IMG/VR virus record: IMGVR_UViG_3300025889_000083
Coordinates: 1 to 64,000 of that record
Reading direction: 5' to 3' (one strand)
Length of the DNA stretch: 64,000 bases
DNA from: a virus
The position numbers and the translations under genes were made by a program. The notes beneath the pieces are model-generated. The model saw nothing but the letters and a program-made list of their open reading frames with translations. It ran no database searches and was not told where the DNA came from. Positions 15,069 to 22,992 of the stretch are shown piece after piece (the first letter of the stretch is position 1; the number at the start of each line of letters is the position of its first letter).

Positions 15069-15930
15069 TAATTGGGTAAGAGAAGAGGATGATGTAATTA
15101 TAGACGGAATGTTAGAAGACTTATCTAACGATGAAATTGCTATACGCTTGACGGAAACATTTGGTACAGAGTACAGAGAATACCACCAAGATAAAGTCAG
15201 AGGTAGAACAGCGACACTAAGAAAACAAAATTATCGTGATATACATAGTATAAAAAGATCAACTAAAAGAAGAAAAGCAGGAGAAGTACGTAAGTGGACT
15301 GAGGAAGAAATAGAACTTCTTAAAGAACTACGTAACGAAGGCTTTACATCTCCTCAAATCTGTAAAGTATTTAATGAAACATTTACAGATACTAGATGGA
15401 CTCCAAAGATGATTGAAAATTATTTAGCAAATAATAATATTTCTAAAAATACTCATCAAGCAAGCAAAGCAGATACTTGGTATGAAGATAATAAATCTAG
15501 AATACCAGAGCATATAGAATTTGTTAGATTTAATAATATTAGAAATATTGATTTTAAATGTATTGAGTGCGGGCATGAGTTTCACAGACCTAATGCAATG
15601 ACAGAAAGTCCTTGTCCTGCATGTAAATATCCTGTTTCAAACTATGTTTATTTATATGATTTTCCCGAGTGGATAAAAGTCGGATTAGCAGTCAACCCAA
15701 AAAATCGTCCTACTGGCACATGGGAAAATTACGAATTAGTAAAGACATGGAAATTTCCTGATAGACCCAGTGCACAAGAGTTTGAAAAACATACTTTAAC
15801 CCACTGGAGAGGAAAAGCACAAGCGAGTGTTCCTGAAATTTTTGACGGATACACAGAATGTTTACAAAAAGAATTTAAAGAAGAAATAATAAAATGGATA
15901 GATAAAGAGTATGAAAGTCGCATTAATTGA
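15061..15930 (+). CDS. HTH and zinc-finger protein with C-terminal GIY-YIG nuclease domain (probable free-standing homing endonuclease)
   Basis: 289 aa, overlapping primase by 8 bp. Two N-terminal SANT/GcrA-like units (NNWVREEDDVIIDGMLEDLS, then VRKWTEEEIELLKELRNEGF) would bind DNA. A CxxC...CxxC zinc ribbon lies at about 166-188 (FKCIECGHEF, CPACKYP). The C-terminal domain at about 195-285 begins SNYVYLYDFPEWIKVGLAVN with a conserved Arg after it (KNRP), has a helix Glu (AQEFEKHTL) and ends FDGYTECL, the GIY-YIG pattern. Insertion between primase and polymerase is a classic location for phage homing nucleases. Confidence 0.7.
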   Translation: MGNNWVREEDDVIIDGMLEDLSNDEIAIRLTETFGTEYREYHQDKVRGRTATLRKQNYRDIHSIKRSTKRRKAGEVRKWTEEEIELLKELRNEGFTSPQICKVFNETFTDTRWTPKMIENYLANNNISKNTHQASKADTWYEDNKSRIPEHIEFVRFNNIRNIDFKCIECGHEFHRPNAMTESPCPACKYPVSNYVYLYDFPEWIKVGLAVNPKNRPTGTWENYELVKTWKFPDRPSAQEFEKHTLTHWRGKAQASVPEIFDGYTECLQKEFKEEIIKWIDKEYESRIN

Positions 15931-18175
15931 GAGTATACCAACAAGTACAGATTTTAACAAGTATCTTGACTTCGACTTTGATCGTTTTGCACTTTGCAGC
16001 GACAGTAGTAAGAAGAAGATACTAAAACGAGATGTCGATATTGAAATCAATATTGACGATTATGAATGGCTAGTCCTAGTGGGGTCAGAGCCTTTCAAAC
16101 AATTTACACGTAAGTCTTCAATCACCGAATACAATGGAAAAGTAATTGACGAGAAATTTCTCGGTCTAATCAATCCTGCAATGATTCGATTTAAACCTGA
16201 AGCCAAGAAAAGTTTTGAAGAAGCCATCGAGAGTATCAATGGATATGTCTCTGGTGCGCTAAAAATAGAGAAGTTAGACAATGATAAATGTTATGGGATC
16301 ACAGATCCAGAAAGTGCTAAAAAGTTTATATCAGATGCCATCAAAGCTCCTTACGACTTTGTGGCAATGGACTCAGAGACGTCCGCCCTATATCCAAGAG
16401 ATGGTTATATGCTTGGTGTGTCTCTCAGCTATGAACCTGATCATGGTTGCTACATTCACGCTGACTGCATAGATAGCGAAGTAGAGAAACTTCTACAGGA
16501 GTTATTTAACACGAAGAAAGTAGTATTTCACAATGCCAAGTTTGATATTGCATGGTTTGAGTATCACTTTGGATTTAAGTTTCCTCGTTTTGAAGACACC
16601 ATGCTCATGCACTATATGTTCAACGAGAATCCTGGCAATCACGGACTAAAAACTCTTGCTATGAAACACACTCCCTATGGGGACTATGAAAAAACACTTG
16701 AAGATTGGTCAGAAACTTATCGTAGACAAAATGGTATTCTAAAAGATGACTTTGATTATAGCATGATACCATTCGATGTCATGAAGGACTACGCGGCAAT
16801 GGATGCCGTAGTTACGTTCCTTTTATATCAAAAAATGTCTGCAGCACTGGTCAAGAACGAAAAACTATACGGCGTCTACACAAATATTTTATTAGAAGGT
16901 TGTAGATTTTTGCTCGACATTCAAGATAACGGAGTGCCGTTTGACAAAGAAAGACTGGTTGAAGCACAGAGTATCATGTCGAAGCAGATTGATGAAGCAG
17001 TGGAAACACTACAGAAACACCCAGCTGTCCAGCAGTTTATAAAGGACAAAGGTGCTTTCAATCCCAATAGTACTTTACAGTTAAGAGAGTTGTTATTTGA
17101 TTATGTAGGGCTAGCCCCAACGGGTAAGAAAACTGGCACGGGTGCAGATAGTACAGATGCGGAAGTTTTACAGACATTGGCAGAGGAGCATGAGATTCCT
17201 GGACTCATATTAGAGGTTCGTCAGAAAGTTAAGATCAAGAATACATATCTTGACAAGATTATTCCAAGTTTAGATCGTGATAGTCGGTTACGAACAAATT
17301 TCAATCTGCATGGCACGACTTCAGGGCGACTCTCCAGTAGTGGAAAACTGAATATGCAACAGTTGCCTCGTGATAATCCCACCGTGAAAGGTTGCATCAA
17401 AGCTGCCGAAGGCAGCCAGATTGTTGCAATGGACTTAACAACAGCAGAGGTTTATGTTGCTGCCGTTCTTTCACAAGATATCGGTCTGATGGAAGTGTTT
17501 CGATCAGGTGGAAACTTTCACAGTACGATTGCAAAACAAGTATTTAACCTACCCTGTGAGGTAGAGGATGTAGAGAAATTCTACAAAGAGAAAAGACAAC
17601 AAGCAAAAGCTGTTACTTTCGGCATCATGTATGGTGCTGGACCAAGCAAGATCTCTTGGCAGGTTACAAAGGACAGCGGACAAGAATTTACAGTAGGAGA
17701 AGCTACAAAAGTTATTAAAGATTACTTTGCTGCTTTTCCAAGATTAAAGAAGTGGTTAGATGACAATCAAAAATTTATTTCAGCAAATGCGTTTACTTAC
17801 AGTATCTTCGGAAGAAAGAGACGATTGCCAGACGCAAAGTCACAGGATAAAGGAATTGCTTCTCATGCTATTCGGAGCGGAATCAACTTTCTCGTTCAGT
17901 CTGTTGCCTCCGATATCAATCTACTGGGCGGTATCGACATGCAAAAGTATATTCAACGAACAGGCATGAAAGCAAAGATATTTGCATTGGTTCATGACTC
18001 CATACTTGCGGAAGTACCGAATGATGAAGTCGATCATTACAAAGAAAAACTCGCAGAATACATACAAATGGATCGTGGATGTACAATCCCAGGCTGTCCA
18101 GTTGGTTGTGACTTTGAAGTAGGTGAAGATTATTCTATGGGAAAATTCACCGCATATTATGATAATACACAGTAG
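15911..18175 (+). CDS. polA: DNA polymerase, family A, with 3'-5' exonuclease domain
   Basis: 754 aa. A phage-specific N-terminus (1-145) is followed by the exonuclease motif FVAMDSETSALYP near 150, further exo motifs (VFHNAKFDIAWFEYHF, then AAMDAVVTFLLY), and the polymerase domain: motif A VAMDLTTAEVYVAAV near 507, O-helix RQQAKAVTFGIMYG near 562 and motif C LVHDSILAEVP near 693. The 5'-3' exonuclease domain is absent and is encoded separately at 30930-31787. The residue equivalent to E. coli Phe762 is Phe, which published surveys associate with virulent rather than temperate phages. It overlaps the previous gene by 20 bp. Confidence 0.95.
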   Translation: MKVALIESIPTSTDFNKYLDFDFDRFALCSDSSKKKILKRDVDIEINIDDYEWLVLVGSEPFKQFTRKSSITEYNGKVIDEKFLGLINPAMIRFKPEAKKSFEEAIESINGYVSGALKIEKLDNDKCYGITDPESAKKFISDAIKAPYDFVAMDSETSALYPRDGYMLGVSLSYEPDHGCYIHADCIDSEVEKLLQELFNTKKVVFHNAKFDIAWFEYHFGFKFPRFEDTMLMHYMFNENPGNHGLKTLAMKHTPYGDYEKTLEDWSETYRRQNGILKDDFDYSMIPFDVMKDYAAMDAVVTFLLYQKMSAALVKNEKLYGVYTNILLEGCRFLLDIQDNGVPFDKERLVEAQSIMSKQIDEAVETLQKHPAVQQFIKDKGAFNPNSTLQLRELLFDYVGLAPTGKKTGTGADSTDAEVLQTLAEEHEIPGLILEVRQKVKIKNTYLDKIIPSLDRDSRLRTNFNLHGTTSGRLSSSGKLNMQQLPRDNPTVKGCIKAAEGSQIVAMDLTTAEVYVAAVLSQDIGLMEVFRSGGNFHSTIAKQVFNLPCEVEDVEKFYKEKRQQAKAVTFGIMYGAGPSKISWQVTKDSGQEFTVGEATKVIKDYFAAFPRLKKWLDDNQKFISANAFTYSIFGRKRRLPDAKSQDKGIASHAIRSGINFLVQSVASDINLLGGIDMQKYIQRTGMKAKIFALVHDSILAEVPNDEVDHYKEKLAEYIQMDRGCTIPGCPVGCDFEVGEDYSMGKFTAYYDNTQ

Positions 18176-18671
18176 AAAATTAATCTTTATACACATTCCG
18201 AAATCGGGTGGAACAAGTATAAAAGAATCTCTTACAAGAGAGTGGAATCTTGATATACAGTTTGAAAAACTTAGTAATTTTCCGCCTTATATAGAGAAAG
18301 ACGGATTACAGGCATGGCATTTTAATTACTGGGATGCCATAGATATTCATCCCGATTATGAATATATAACACAGGTTAGACACCCTGTGAATAGATGGGT
18401 AAGTTACTACAAGATGATACGAGAGTTTCATAAAGAGCCGTACTCTTTTGAAGAATTTACAGATAAGTTTCTTGGAGTAAGATTTACAACACAACAGTTT
18501 AAATGGGTAGGTGAGTGCGAAGTACACCGCCTTGAAGATAGAACAATATGGAAACGATTGGGTATTCCAGAAAGAAAAGACAATGTAACAACTATTTCAG
18601 TTGAAGTATCACAATACCATAGACAAAAAATAGAAGAATATTTTAAAGAGGATATGAAAAAATGGTATTAG
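18159..18671 (+). CDS. Sulfotransferase family protein
   Basis: About 170 aa from ATG 18159, overlapping polA by 17 bp; a GTG at 18123 would overlap polA more deeply. The PAPS loop IHIPKSGGTS is at residues 11-20, and the 3'-phosphate motif VRHPVNRWVSYYK at 73-85. A late EVHRLEDRTIWKRL segment parallels the next gene (IYRLEDEKGKDGGIWKDL), so the two are tandem paralogues. It is shorter than cellular sulfotransferases but keeps both cofactor motifs. Confidence 0.75.
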   Translation: MIIHSRKLIFIHIPKSGGTSIKESLTREWNLDIQFEKLSNFPPYIEKDGLQAWHFNYWDAIDIHPDYEYITQVRHPVNRWVSYYKMIREFHKEPYSFEEFTDKFLGVRFTTQQFKWVGECEVHRLEDRTIWKRLGIPERKDNVTTISVEVSQYHRQKIEEYFKEDMKKWY

Positions 18672-19333
18672 AAGAGCTGAAAACTATATTTATACATATA
18701 CCAAAGTGTGCAGGAACATCACTAGAGGATAGTCTCACAAGAAGATATCCAGCTCTTGGAAATCAACAGATGTGGAACTATAAATTAGAATTTCCAGCAG
18801 TATGGCTATATAACTATTTTGTAGATCGTACTATTTTAGTTTGTAATAAACATGCAAGAGCAGAAGATTATAGAAAAGCTGGATATGCAGGATATAGGCA
18901 TGTAGCTCTAGTGAGGCATCCAGTAGCAAGATGGGAAAGCATGTTTGGATTTCTCAAATGGAGAAAACTATTAAGTACAAAAATTACATTTGATGAATGG
19001 ACTGAGAACGCTATATGGGCAATGAAATACAATGAGCCAGATGGATTTATAGATAAAATAGAGTGGTGGAAATGGTTAAAACAGTTTCCAACTAATTTAG
19101 AGTATCAAGCCTTTATGTTGAAACAAGTAGATTTTATTGATAGAGGAACGAGAATCTATCGACTCGAAGATGAGAAAGGAAAAGATGGGGGTATCTGGAA
19201 AGATCTAGACTGCTACCACTATCCTTCTCGTTCTTTACAGACTCCAAAGGAGTTAAAAGTAAAAGCAAATAAATTTATAACTAAAAAGATAGAAAATTAT
19301 TTTAAGGAAGACTATGAAGAATTTGGATATTGA
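18662..19333 (+). CDS. Sulfotransferase family protein
   Basis: 223 aa, overlapping its paralogue by 10 bp. Motifs: IHIPKCAGTSLEDSL at residues 11-25 (5'-phosphosulfate binding) and HVALVRHPVARWESM at 80-94 (3'-phosphate binding). The acceptor site is not predictable. It opens the accessory cassette between DNA polymerase and the helicase at 24.5 kb, together with the QueC-like, oxygenase, radical SAM and AsnB genes. Confidence 0.78.
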   Translation: MVLEELKTIFIHIPKCAGTSLEDSLTRRYPALGNQQMWNYKLEFPAVWLYNYFVDRTILVCNKHARAEDYRKAGYAGYRHVALVRHPVARWESMFGFLKWRKLLSTKITFDEWTENAIWAMKYNEPDGFIDKIEWWKWLKQFPTNLEYQAFMLKQVDFIDRGTRIYRLEDEKGKDGGIWKDLDCYHYPSRSLQTPKELKVKANKFITKKIENYFKEDYEEFGY

Positions 19334-19487
19334 GTGGTGGCATCACGACTGTCCTGATAGCGGACCGACTGATACACTGATAGGTCAAGACTGTAACTGG
19401 TGTGAGGCAAAAAGCCCAAGTATGTCACCAAAACAAGTCGAGTTATTAGAGAAGTGGATCTCTGATATAAGCGGGGGAATCGCATAA
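19314..19487 (+). CDS. Small Cys/His/Trp-rich protein
   Basis: A 57-codon frame from ATG 19314 to TAA 19485-19487, overlapping the sulfotransferase end by 20 bp. Near the N-terminus it carries WWHHDCPDSG, and further on GQDCNWCEAK, so three Cys and two His could bind one metal ion. The C-terminal half is a helix (PKQVELLEKWISDI). It is too small for confident family assignment, but end-to-start coupling with the next small gene supports translation. Confidence 0.55.
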   Translation: MKNLDIEWWHHDCPDSGPTDTLIGQDCNWCEAKSPSMSPKQVELLEKWISDISGGIA

Positions 19488-19642
19488 TGTGTTATTTGAT
19501 GTATCATACTGCATGTAAGAAGTGCGGAGAAGGTATGTATAGCTGCAAGTGTGAAGACGATAATGAATGGTTTGAAGTTGCAAAACAAATGAAAGAGGAT
19601 ATAAATGAATCTGAGCGACAGGGACACAATAGTAACAGTTAG
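19487..19642 (+). CDS. Small zinc-knuckle-like protein
   Basis: A 51-codon frame from ATG 19487 (TAATG overlap with the previous gene) to TAG 19640-19642. It has Cys2 and a Cys10-x2-Cys13-x6-Cys20-x-Cys22 cluster (ACKKCGEGMYSCKC), likely a small zinc site, followed by an acidic tail. The QueC-like gene begins inside it at 19605. It could be a cofactor-binding accessory protein or a substrate peptide of the enzymes around it; nothing decides between these. Confidence 0.5.
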   Translation: MCYLMYHTACKKCGEGMYSCKCEDDNEWFEVAKQMKEDINESERQGHNSNS

Positions 19643-20291
19643 TGGAGGCTTTGAGTGCCTTGCTGCTTTATGGTGGTCTGTAAATAAAGGTTTAAAACCT
19701 GTTGGAGTTCATTTAAAAAATAATGTTCATGGCAATACTGCAAAAGCTTCAGAGTACTGGGCTAGAAAGCAGTGTGAATATTTCAATGTGCCTCTCATAG
19801 TTGATGAAATTGAAATACCACAGAAAAATGCAATCAAGGTTGCAGTATTTCAATGGCAAAGTGCAATACTTCACTTACTTGCAGGCAACGAAAAAGTGGA
19901 CTGGAAGTATATTGTATGGGGTGCAAATTCAGAGGATAGCTTTAGGCAGAGAGTTCAGCTAAGATATCCAAGTAAAATGATACAAATGTATCAAAGTGAT
20001 GCAATAGATGCACACGGAATACACAAAAAAGTTTTATTGAATAGTCCAATAAACTTATTTCCATTTGAACATCTTACAAAATCAGAAATAGTAGGAATTA
20101 TTGGCAGAATAGAGCCAAAAACATTAGATCTAGCTTTTTCTTGTGTAAGAGGTTATCAATTAGTAGAAGAATGGAAAATGTGTGAAAAATGTAATAAATG
20201 TGCTGAATGGCAACTTGCTAAACAAATAGCAGGTCAAGCAAAATTCAGAGTACAAGAAGGATTTGATTATGGCGCTAGTTTCGGTAGTTAA
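19605..20291 (+). CDS. QueC-like PP-loop ATPase with altered loop
   Basis: 228 aa. The PP-loop at residues 11-18 reads TVSGGFEC instead of the usual SGGxDS, with Asp to Glu and Ser to Cys. The C-terminus has Cys180 and CEKCNKC (193, 196, 199), the four-Cys zinc site typical of 7-cyano-7-deazaguanine synthase. The middle shows GVHLKNN and WGANSEDSFRQR, as expected for the adenine-nucleotide alpha-hydrolase fold. No QueD, QueE, FolE or DpdA partner is seen in this window, so true preQ0 synthesis is not supported. It may catalyse another ATP-dependent amidation or adenylation. Confidence 0.7.
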   Translation: MNLSDRDTIVTVSGGFECLAALWWSVNKGLKPVGVHLKNNVHGNTAKASEYWARKQCEYFNVPLIVDEIEIPQKNAIKVAVFQWQSAILHLLAGNEKVDWKYIVWGANSEDSFRQRVQLRYPSKMIQMYQSDAIDAHGIHKKVLLNSPINLFPFEHLTKSEIVGIIGRIEPKTLDLAFSCVRGYQLVEEWKMCEKCNKCAEWQLAKQIAGQAKFRVQEGFDYGASFGS

Positions 20292-20814
20292 ACATTGGAA
20301 CGAGTTAACAAAAGATGAACTGTATAGAATTATACAGTTAAGAATTGACGGCTTTATAGTTAGAAATAAAGTCTGTTACCAAGATTTGGAGTATTATTAC
20401 GATGAAAGTCAGGTATATTTTATGTGGTACGATACTGTACTGGGCATTGCTCCTCAGCTTATGGTCGGTACAAACTCCTTGTGCGACAGAAAAGTGTTCG
20501 TTGGAGACGATGGAACAGAATACAGATATCCTGCATTCCGCCGACAGGCATGGGAACGAAGCTACAAAGGTGGTTGCTCCACACGTGATCTAATATTAGG
20601 TCGAGAAGTAGCAATTAAATATTGGGGTAGTCCTAACATGATGTTAGAGATTACATATGAAGGTGGTAAACAACCATTTTTGGATTTTGGATGTAAAGAA
20701 GTAGGAACAAATGTAGATCCTGCTGGTAGAGTGAACTGGGTGTTCGTATATGAAGAAGAAAATTTTAAAAATAAAATCGCCTCTGAATTTAGACAAGTAT
20801 CTAGCAATAGCTAA
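20269..20814 (+). CDS. GNAT-like acetyltransferase, ElaA-type N-terminus
   Basis: 181 aa from ATG 20269 (AAGGA 7 bp upstream; a TTG two codons earlier is less likely). The stretch HWNELTKDELYRIIQLRIDG, then VCYQDLEYYYDESQ, matches the beta1-alpha1 segment of ElaA-like GNATs (W-x-x-LT-x-x-LY-x-hhxLR). Further on, RRQAWERSYKGGCSTRDLIL could be the acyl-CoA-binding helix with a degraded P-loop, and YEGGKQPFLDFGCKEVG the FYxxxGF element. It is probably an N-acyltransferase acting on the cassette's product. Confidence 0.55.
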   Translation: MALVSVVKHWNELTKDELYRIIQLRIDGFIVRNKVCYQDLEYYYDESQVYFMWYDTVLGIAPQLMVGTNSLCDRKVFVGDDGTEYRYPAFRRQAWERSYKGGCSTRDLILGREVAIKYWGSPNMMLEITYEGGKQPFLDFGCKEVGTNVDPAGRVNWVFVYEEENFKNKIASEFRQVSSNS

Positions 20815-21259
20815 GATCAATCAATACAAGGCGCATCAGTATTTTCATAAAGACGGAGAACTGATAAATGGATATAAGTATTTTCACTGGATGGAGCCAG
20901 AACTAAGAGATTTTGTACATGATCTAGGACTAGAAAATTTTCAATGGTCATGGAGATTTGTTTATATAGCTCCTAATACAGAATTACCAATACATAGTGA
21001 TAAAGGTACTCGATGTGCAGTAAACTTTGTTTTAACAGGTAAATACCCAATACAGTGGGTAATTGATGAAGGTACACGAGAATTAAATATGTATGAAACT
21101 GCAATTCTCGATGTAACTCAACCACATTTTGTACAGACAGGATGGAATGAAAGAATACTACTAAAGCTGTCTTTTTTAGACGCAGGATTTGAAGAGGTAT
21201 GTGAAGCATGGTACAATTTCCAATCTTTGCAATCCACACAGCTGATGTCGACACTATAG
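20750..21259 (+). CDS. Aspartyl beta-hydroxylase-like Fe(II)/2-oxoglutarate oxygenase
   Basis: 169 aa, overlapping the GNAT-like gene by 65 bp. The metal triad is plain: His82-x-Asp84 in LPIHSDKGTRCAVNF, and His126 in DVTQPHFVQTGWNER with Arg135 as candidate 2-oxoglutarate ligand. The spacing matches the small AspH/proline hydroxylase-like group. The substrate is unknown; neighbours suggest hydroxylation of an intermediate later altered by the GNAT, radical SAM or sulfotransferase enzymes. Confidence 0.7.
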   Translation: MKKKILKIKSPLNLDKYLAIAKINQYKAHQYFHKDGELINGYKYFHWMEPELRDFVHDLGLENFQWSWRFVYIAPNTELPIHSDKGTRCAVNFVLTGKYPIQWVIDEGTRELNMYETAILDVTQPHFVQTGWNERILLKLSFLDAGFEEVCEAWYNFQSLQSTQLMSTL

Positions 21260-21675
21260 ACGGCATCACTTGGATAGAGGATCAAGTACTAGACGATAAA
21301 AATATGAGTGGAGAAACACTAGGACTTCGTCGTTTACAAACTCCAATGAAAAGTATTTATCCACTTAAAATAATGCTAGAAGATGAAGTAGCACTAATGA
21401 AGCACCATGGCAAGCATTATATAGATAATTATGGTAAAGTCTTCACCTATGTAAAGACTAAAAATGTAAGATTAACTTACTTAAGAATTGCTAGAGTAGT
21501 ACCAAAAGATATCTGCTCTATAGTGTGGGTAAAGGATGTACCTTTCCCATTTGAAGAAAAAAGACCTTTGCCACGAGAGGCAAAGTGGGCAGGAGTATTA
21601 TATAAAAGTGGTATTCCTTGGAAAATTTACGAATATACAACAGAAAAGAAAAAGGATACATACAGAAAGTGTTAA
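21208..21675 (+). CDS. Conserved phage hypothetical protein
   Basis: 155 aa, overlapping the oxygenase gene by 52 bp. It is beta-rich with conserved-looking motifs TYVKTKNVRLTYLRIARVVP and IVWVKDVPFPFEEKRPLPRE, ending in WKIYEYTTE. Similar proteins are, to my memory, found in marine phages without assigned function. No catalytic motif is visible. Confidence 0.55.
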   Translation: MVQFPIFAIHTADVDTIDGITWIEDQVLDDKNMSGETLGLRRLQTPMKSIYPLKIMLEDEVALMKHHGKHYIDNYGKVFTYVKTKNVRLTYLRIARVVPKDICSIVWVKDVPFPFEEKRPLPREAKWAGVLYKSGIPWKIYEYTTEKKKDTYRKC

Positions 21676-22472
21676 TACTAATAAACATAGACGTAACAGG
21701 ACTATGTAACGAAACATGTAATTATTGTCCTCGTAGTCATGGGTATCCTAATACAAAAGACTATATGTCTGTTGAGTTATTTCAAAAGTTTGTAAATGAT
21801 GTAAACGCAGAAGGATTTACTGGACATATTTGTTGGTCTGGTAGAGGAGAAAATAGTTTACATCCAAAGTTTGAAGAAATGGTGAAAATATTACATCATT
21901 CAAATAGAAAATATAAAACTCGTATTCTAACAAATGGGTACAAGTTAAAGCAGCGTAAGTGGTTATTCAAAAGATTTGATAATGTAATTATGAATACCTA
22001 TACGCATAGAGGTGATTTTCAATGGCGCAAAGAGTATTTTACTCATACAATGGCTGGACATCCAGTGCAACACCGCTTTTGGGATCAAAGTGTAAAACCA
22101 GAGGAGTGGGCAGTCACTCCAATACAGGTTCAAAATAGAATAGAAGTTTACAAAGGAATTATTGCTACAGATAATCCAGCGATAAACCTGCCATGTAGCC
22201 TACCAGCTACAAAAGCATGGATACACTGGGATGGTACAATTCAGTTATGTTGTAATGACTGGACTGATACAAATATATTCGGCAACATTAAAGATGATAA
22301 TATTTTTGAGGTTTGGCGTACACATCCTAAACTACGAGAAATGAGAGAAAATCTAATGAAAGGAAATAGATCTCTATATAACGTATGCTCACGATGCAAC
22401 AAAAAACATTCTAAACTTGAACATCATAGATGGAGAATAATAAATGAAAATAATCAGTTATTACACACCTAA
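21669..22472 (+). CDS. Radical SAM / SPASM-domain protein
   Basis: 267 aa from GTG 21669, overlapping the previous stop by 7 bp; the longer frame starts at a TTG (21618) deep in the upstream gene. The radical SAM cluster motif is CNETCNYC (CxxxCxxC) near residue 12. The C-terminal SPASM-like auxiliary region runs from LPCSLPATKAWIHWDGTIQL, then CCND, through NIFGNIKDDNIFEVW to VCSRCNKK. SPASM enzymes modify peptides or carry out sugar and aminoglycoside chemistry using auxiliary iron-sulfur clusters. The absence of a QueE-type CxxxCxxxxxCxxC-like motif argues against deazaguanine synthesis. Confidence 0.85.
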   Translation: MLILINIDVTGLCNETCNYCPRSHGYPNTKDYMSVELFQKFVNDVNAEGFTGHICWSGRGENSLHPKFEEMVKILHHSNRKYKTRILTNGYKLKQRKWLFKRFDNVIMNTYTHRGDFQWRKEYFTHTMAGHPVQHRFWDQSVKPEEWAVTPIQVQNRIEVYKGIIATDNPAINLPCSLPATKAWIHWDGTIQLCCNDWTDTNIFGNIKDDNIFEVWRTHPKLREMRENLMKGNRSLYNVCSRCNKKHSKLEHHRWRIINENNQLLHT

Positions 22473-22992
22473 TTACGCAGGTGTAGCAAATAGGCTCAAA
22501 CAATCATTAGAAAAATTTGGGCAAGATTACTATATGGAACATATAGACGATCAAGGCAGTTGGGAAGAAAACTGCGGATATAAACCTAAGTTTATCTTAG
22601 AGTGTATGGAAAAGTTTGATGAAGATTTATTTTGGCTGGATGCAGATGCTGAACTTCTTAGAAAACCTACTTGGAAAGAGTTTGAAGATGATAAGAAAAT
22701 AGGTGCACATGCTCATTTTCACAAACAAATGCAGAAATGGGAATTACTTAGTGGTAGTCTGTATCTACCGAATACTGAAATAAATAGAATGATTATTAAA
22801 GGATGGCACAATCATCAGAAAAATAATCCAATGGCGTGGGATCAACGAACACTCTCTGAAATACTTAATTCTATACCAGATAGCGAAAATAACTGGTTTG
22901 TAATGGATAATAAATGGTGTTTTATAAAAGGAATTATGGAATGTAATGATCCTATCATGTATCACTATCAGGAATCAAGAAATAAAACATAA
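22444..22992 (+). CDS. Glycosyltransferase-like protein with DxD motif
   Basis: 182 aa, overlapping the radical SAM gene by 29 bp. The segment LFWLDADAELLRKPTWKEFE carries a DxD motif at the expected GT-A position after a FILECMEKF helix, and AWDQRTLSEILNS near residue 135 fits the acceptor-side acidic residue. It is compact compared with cellular GT8-type enzymes. Probably transfers a nucleotide-activated sugar; donor and acceptor are unknown. Confidence 0.6.
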   Translation: MKIISYYTPNYAGVANRLKQSLEKFGQDYYMEHIDDQGSWEENCGYKPKFILECMEKFDEDLFWLDADAELLRKPTWKEFEDDKKIGAHAHFHKQMQKWELLSGSLYLPNTEINRMIIKGWHNHQKNNPMAWDQRTLSEILNSIPDSENNWFVMDNKWCFIKGIMECNDPIMYHYQESRNKT

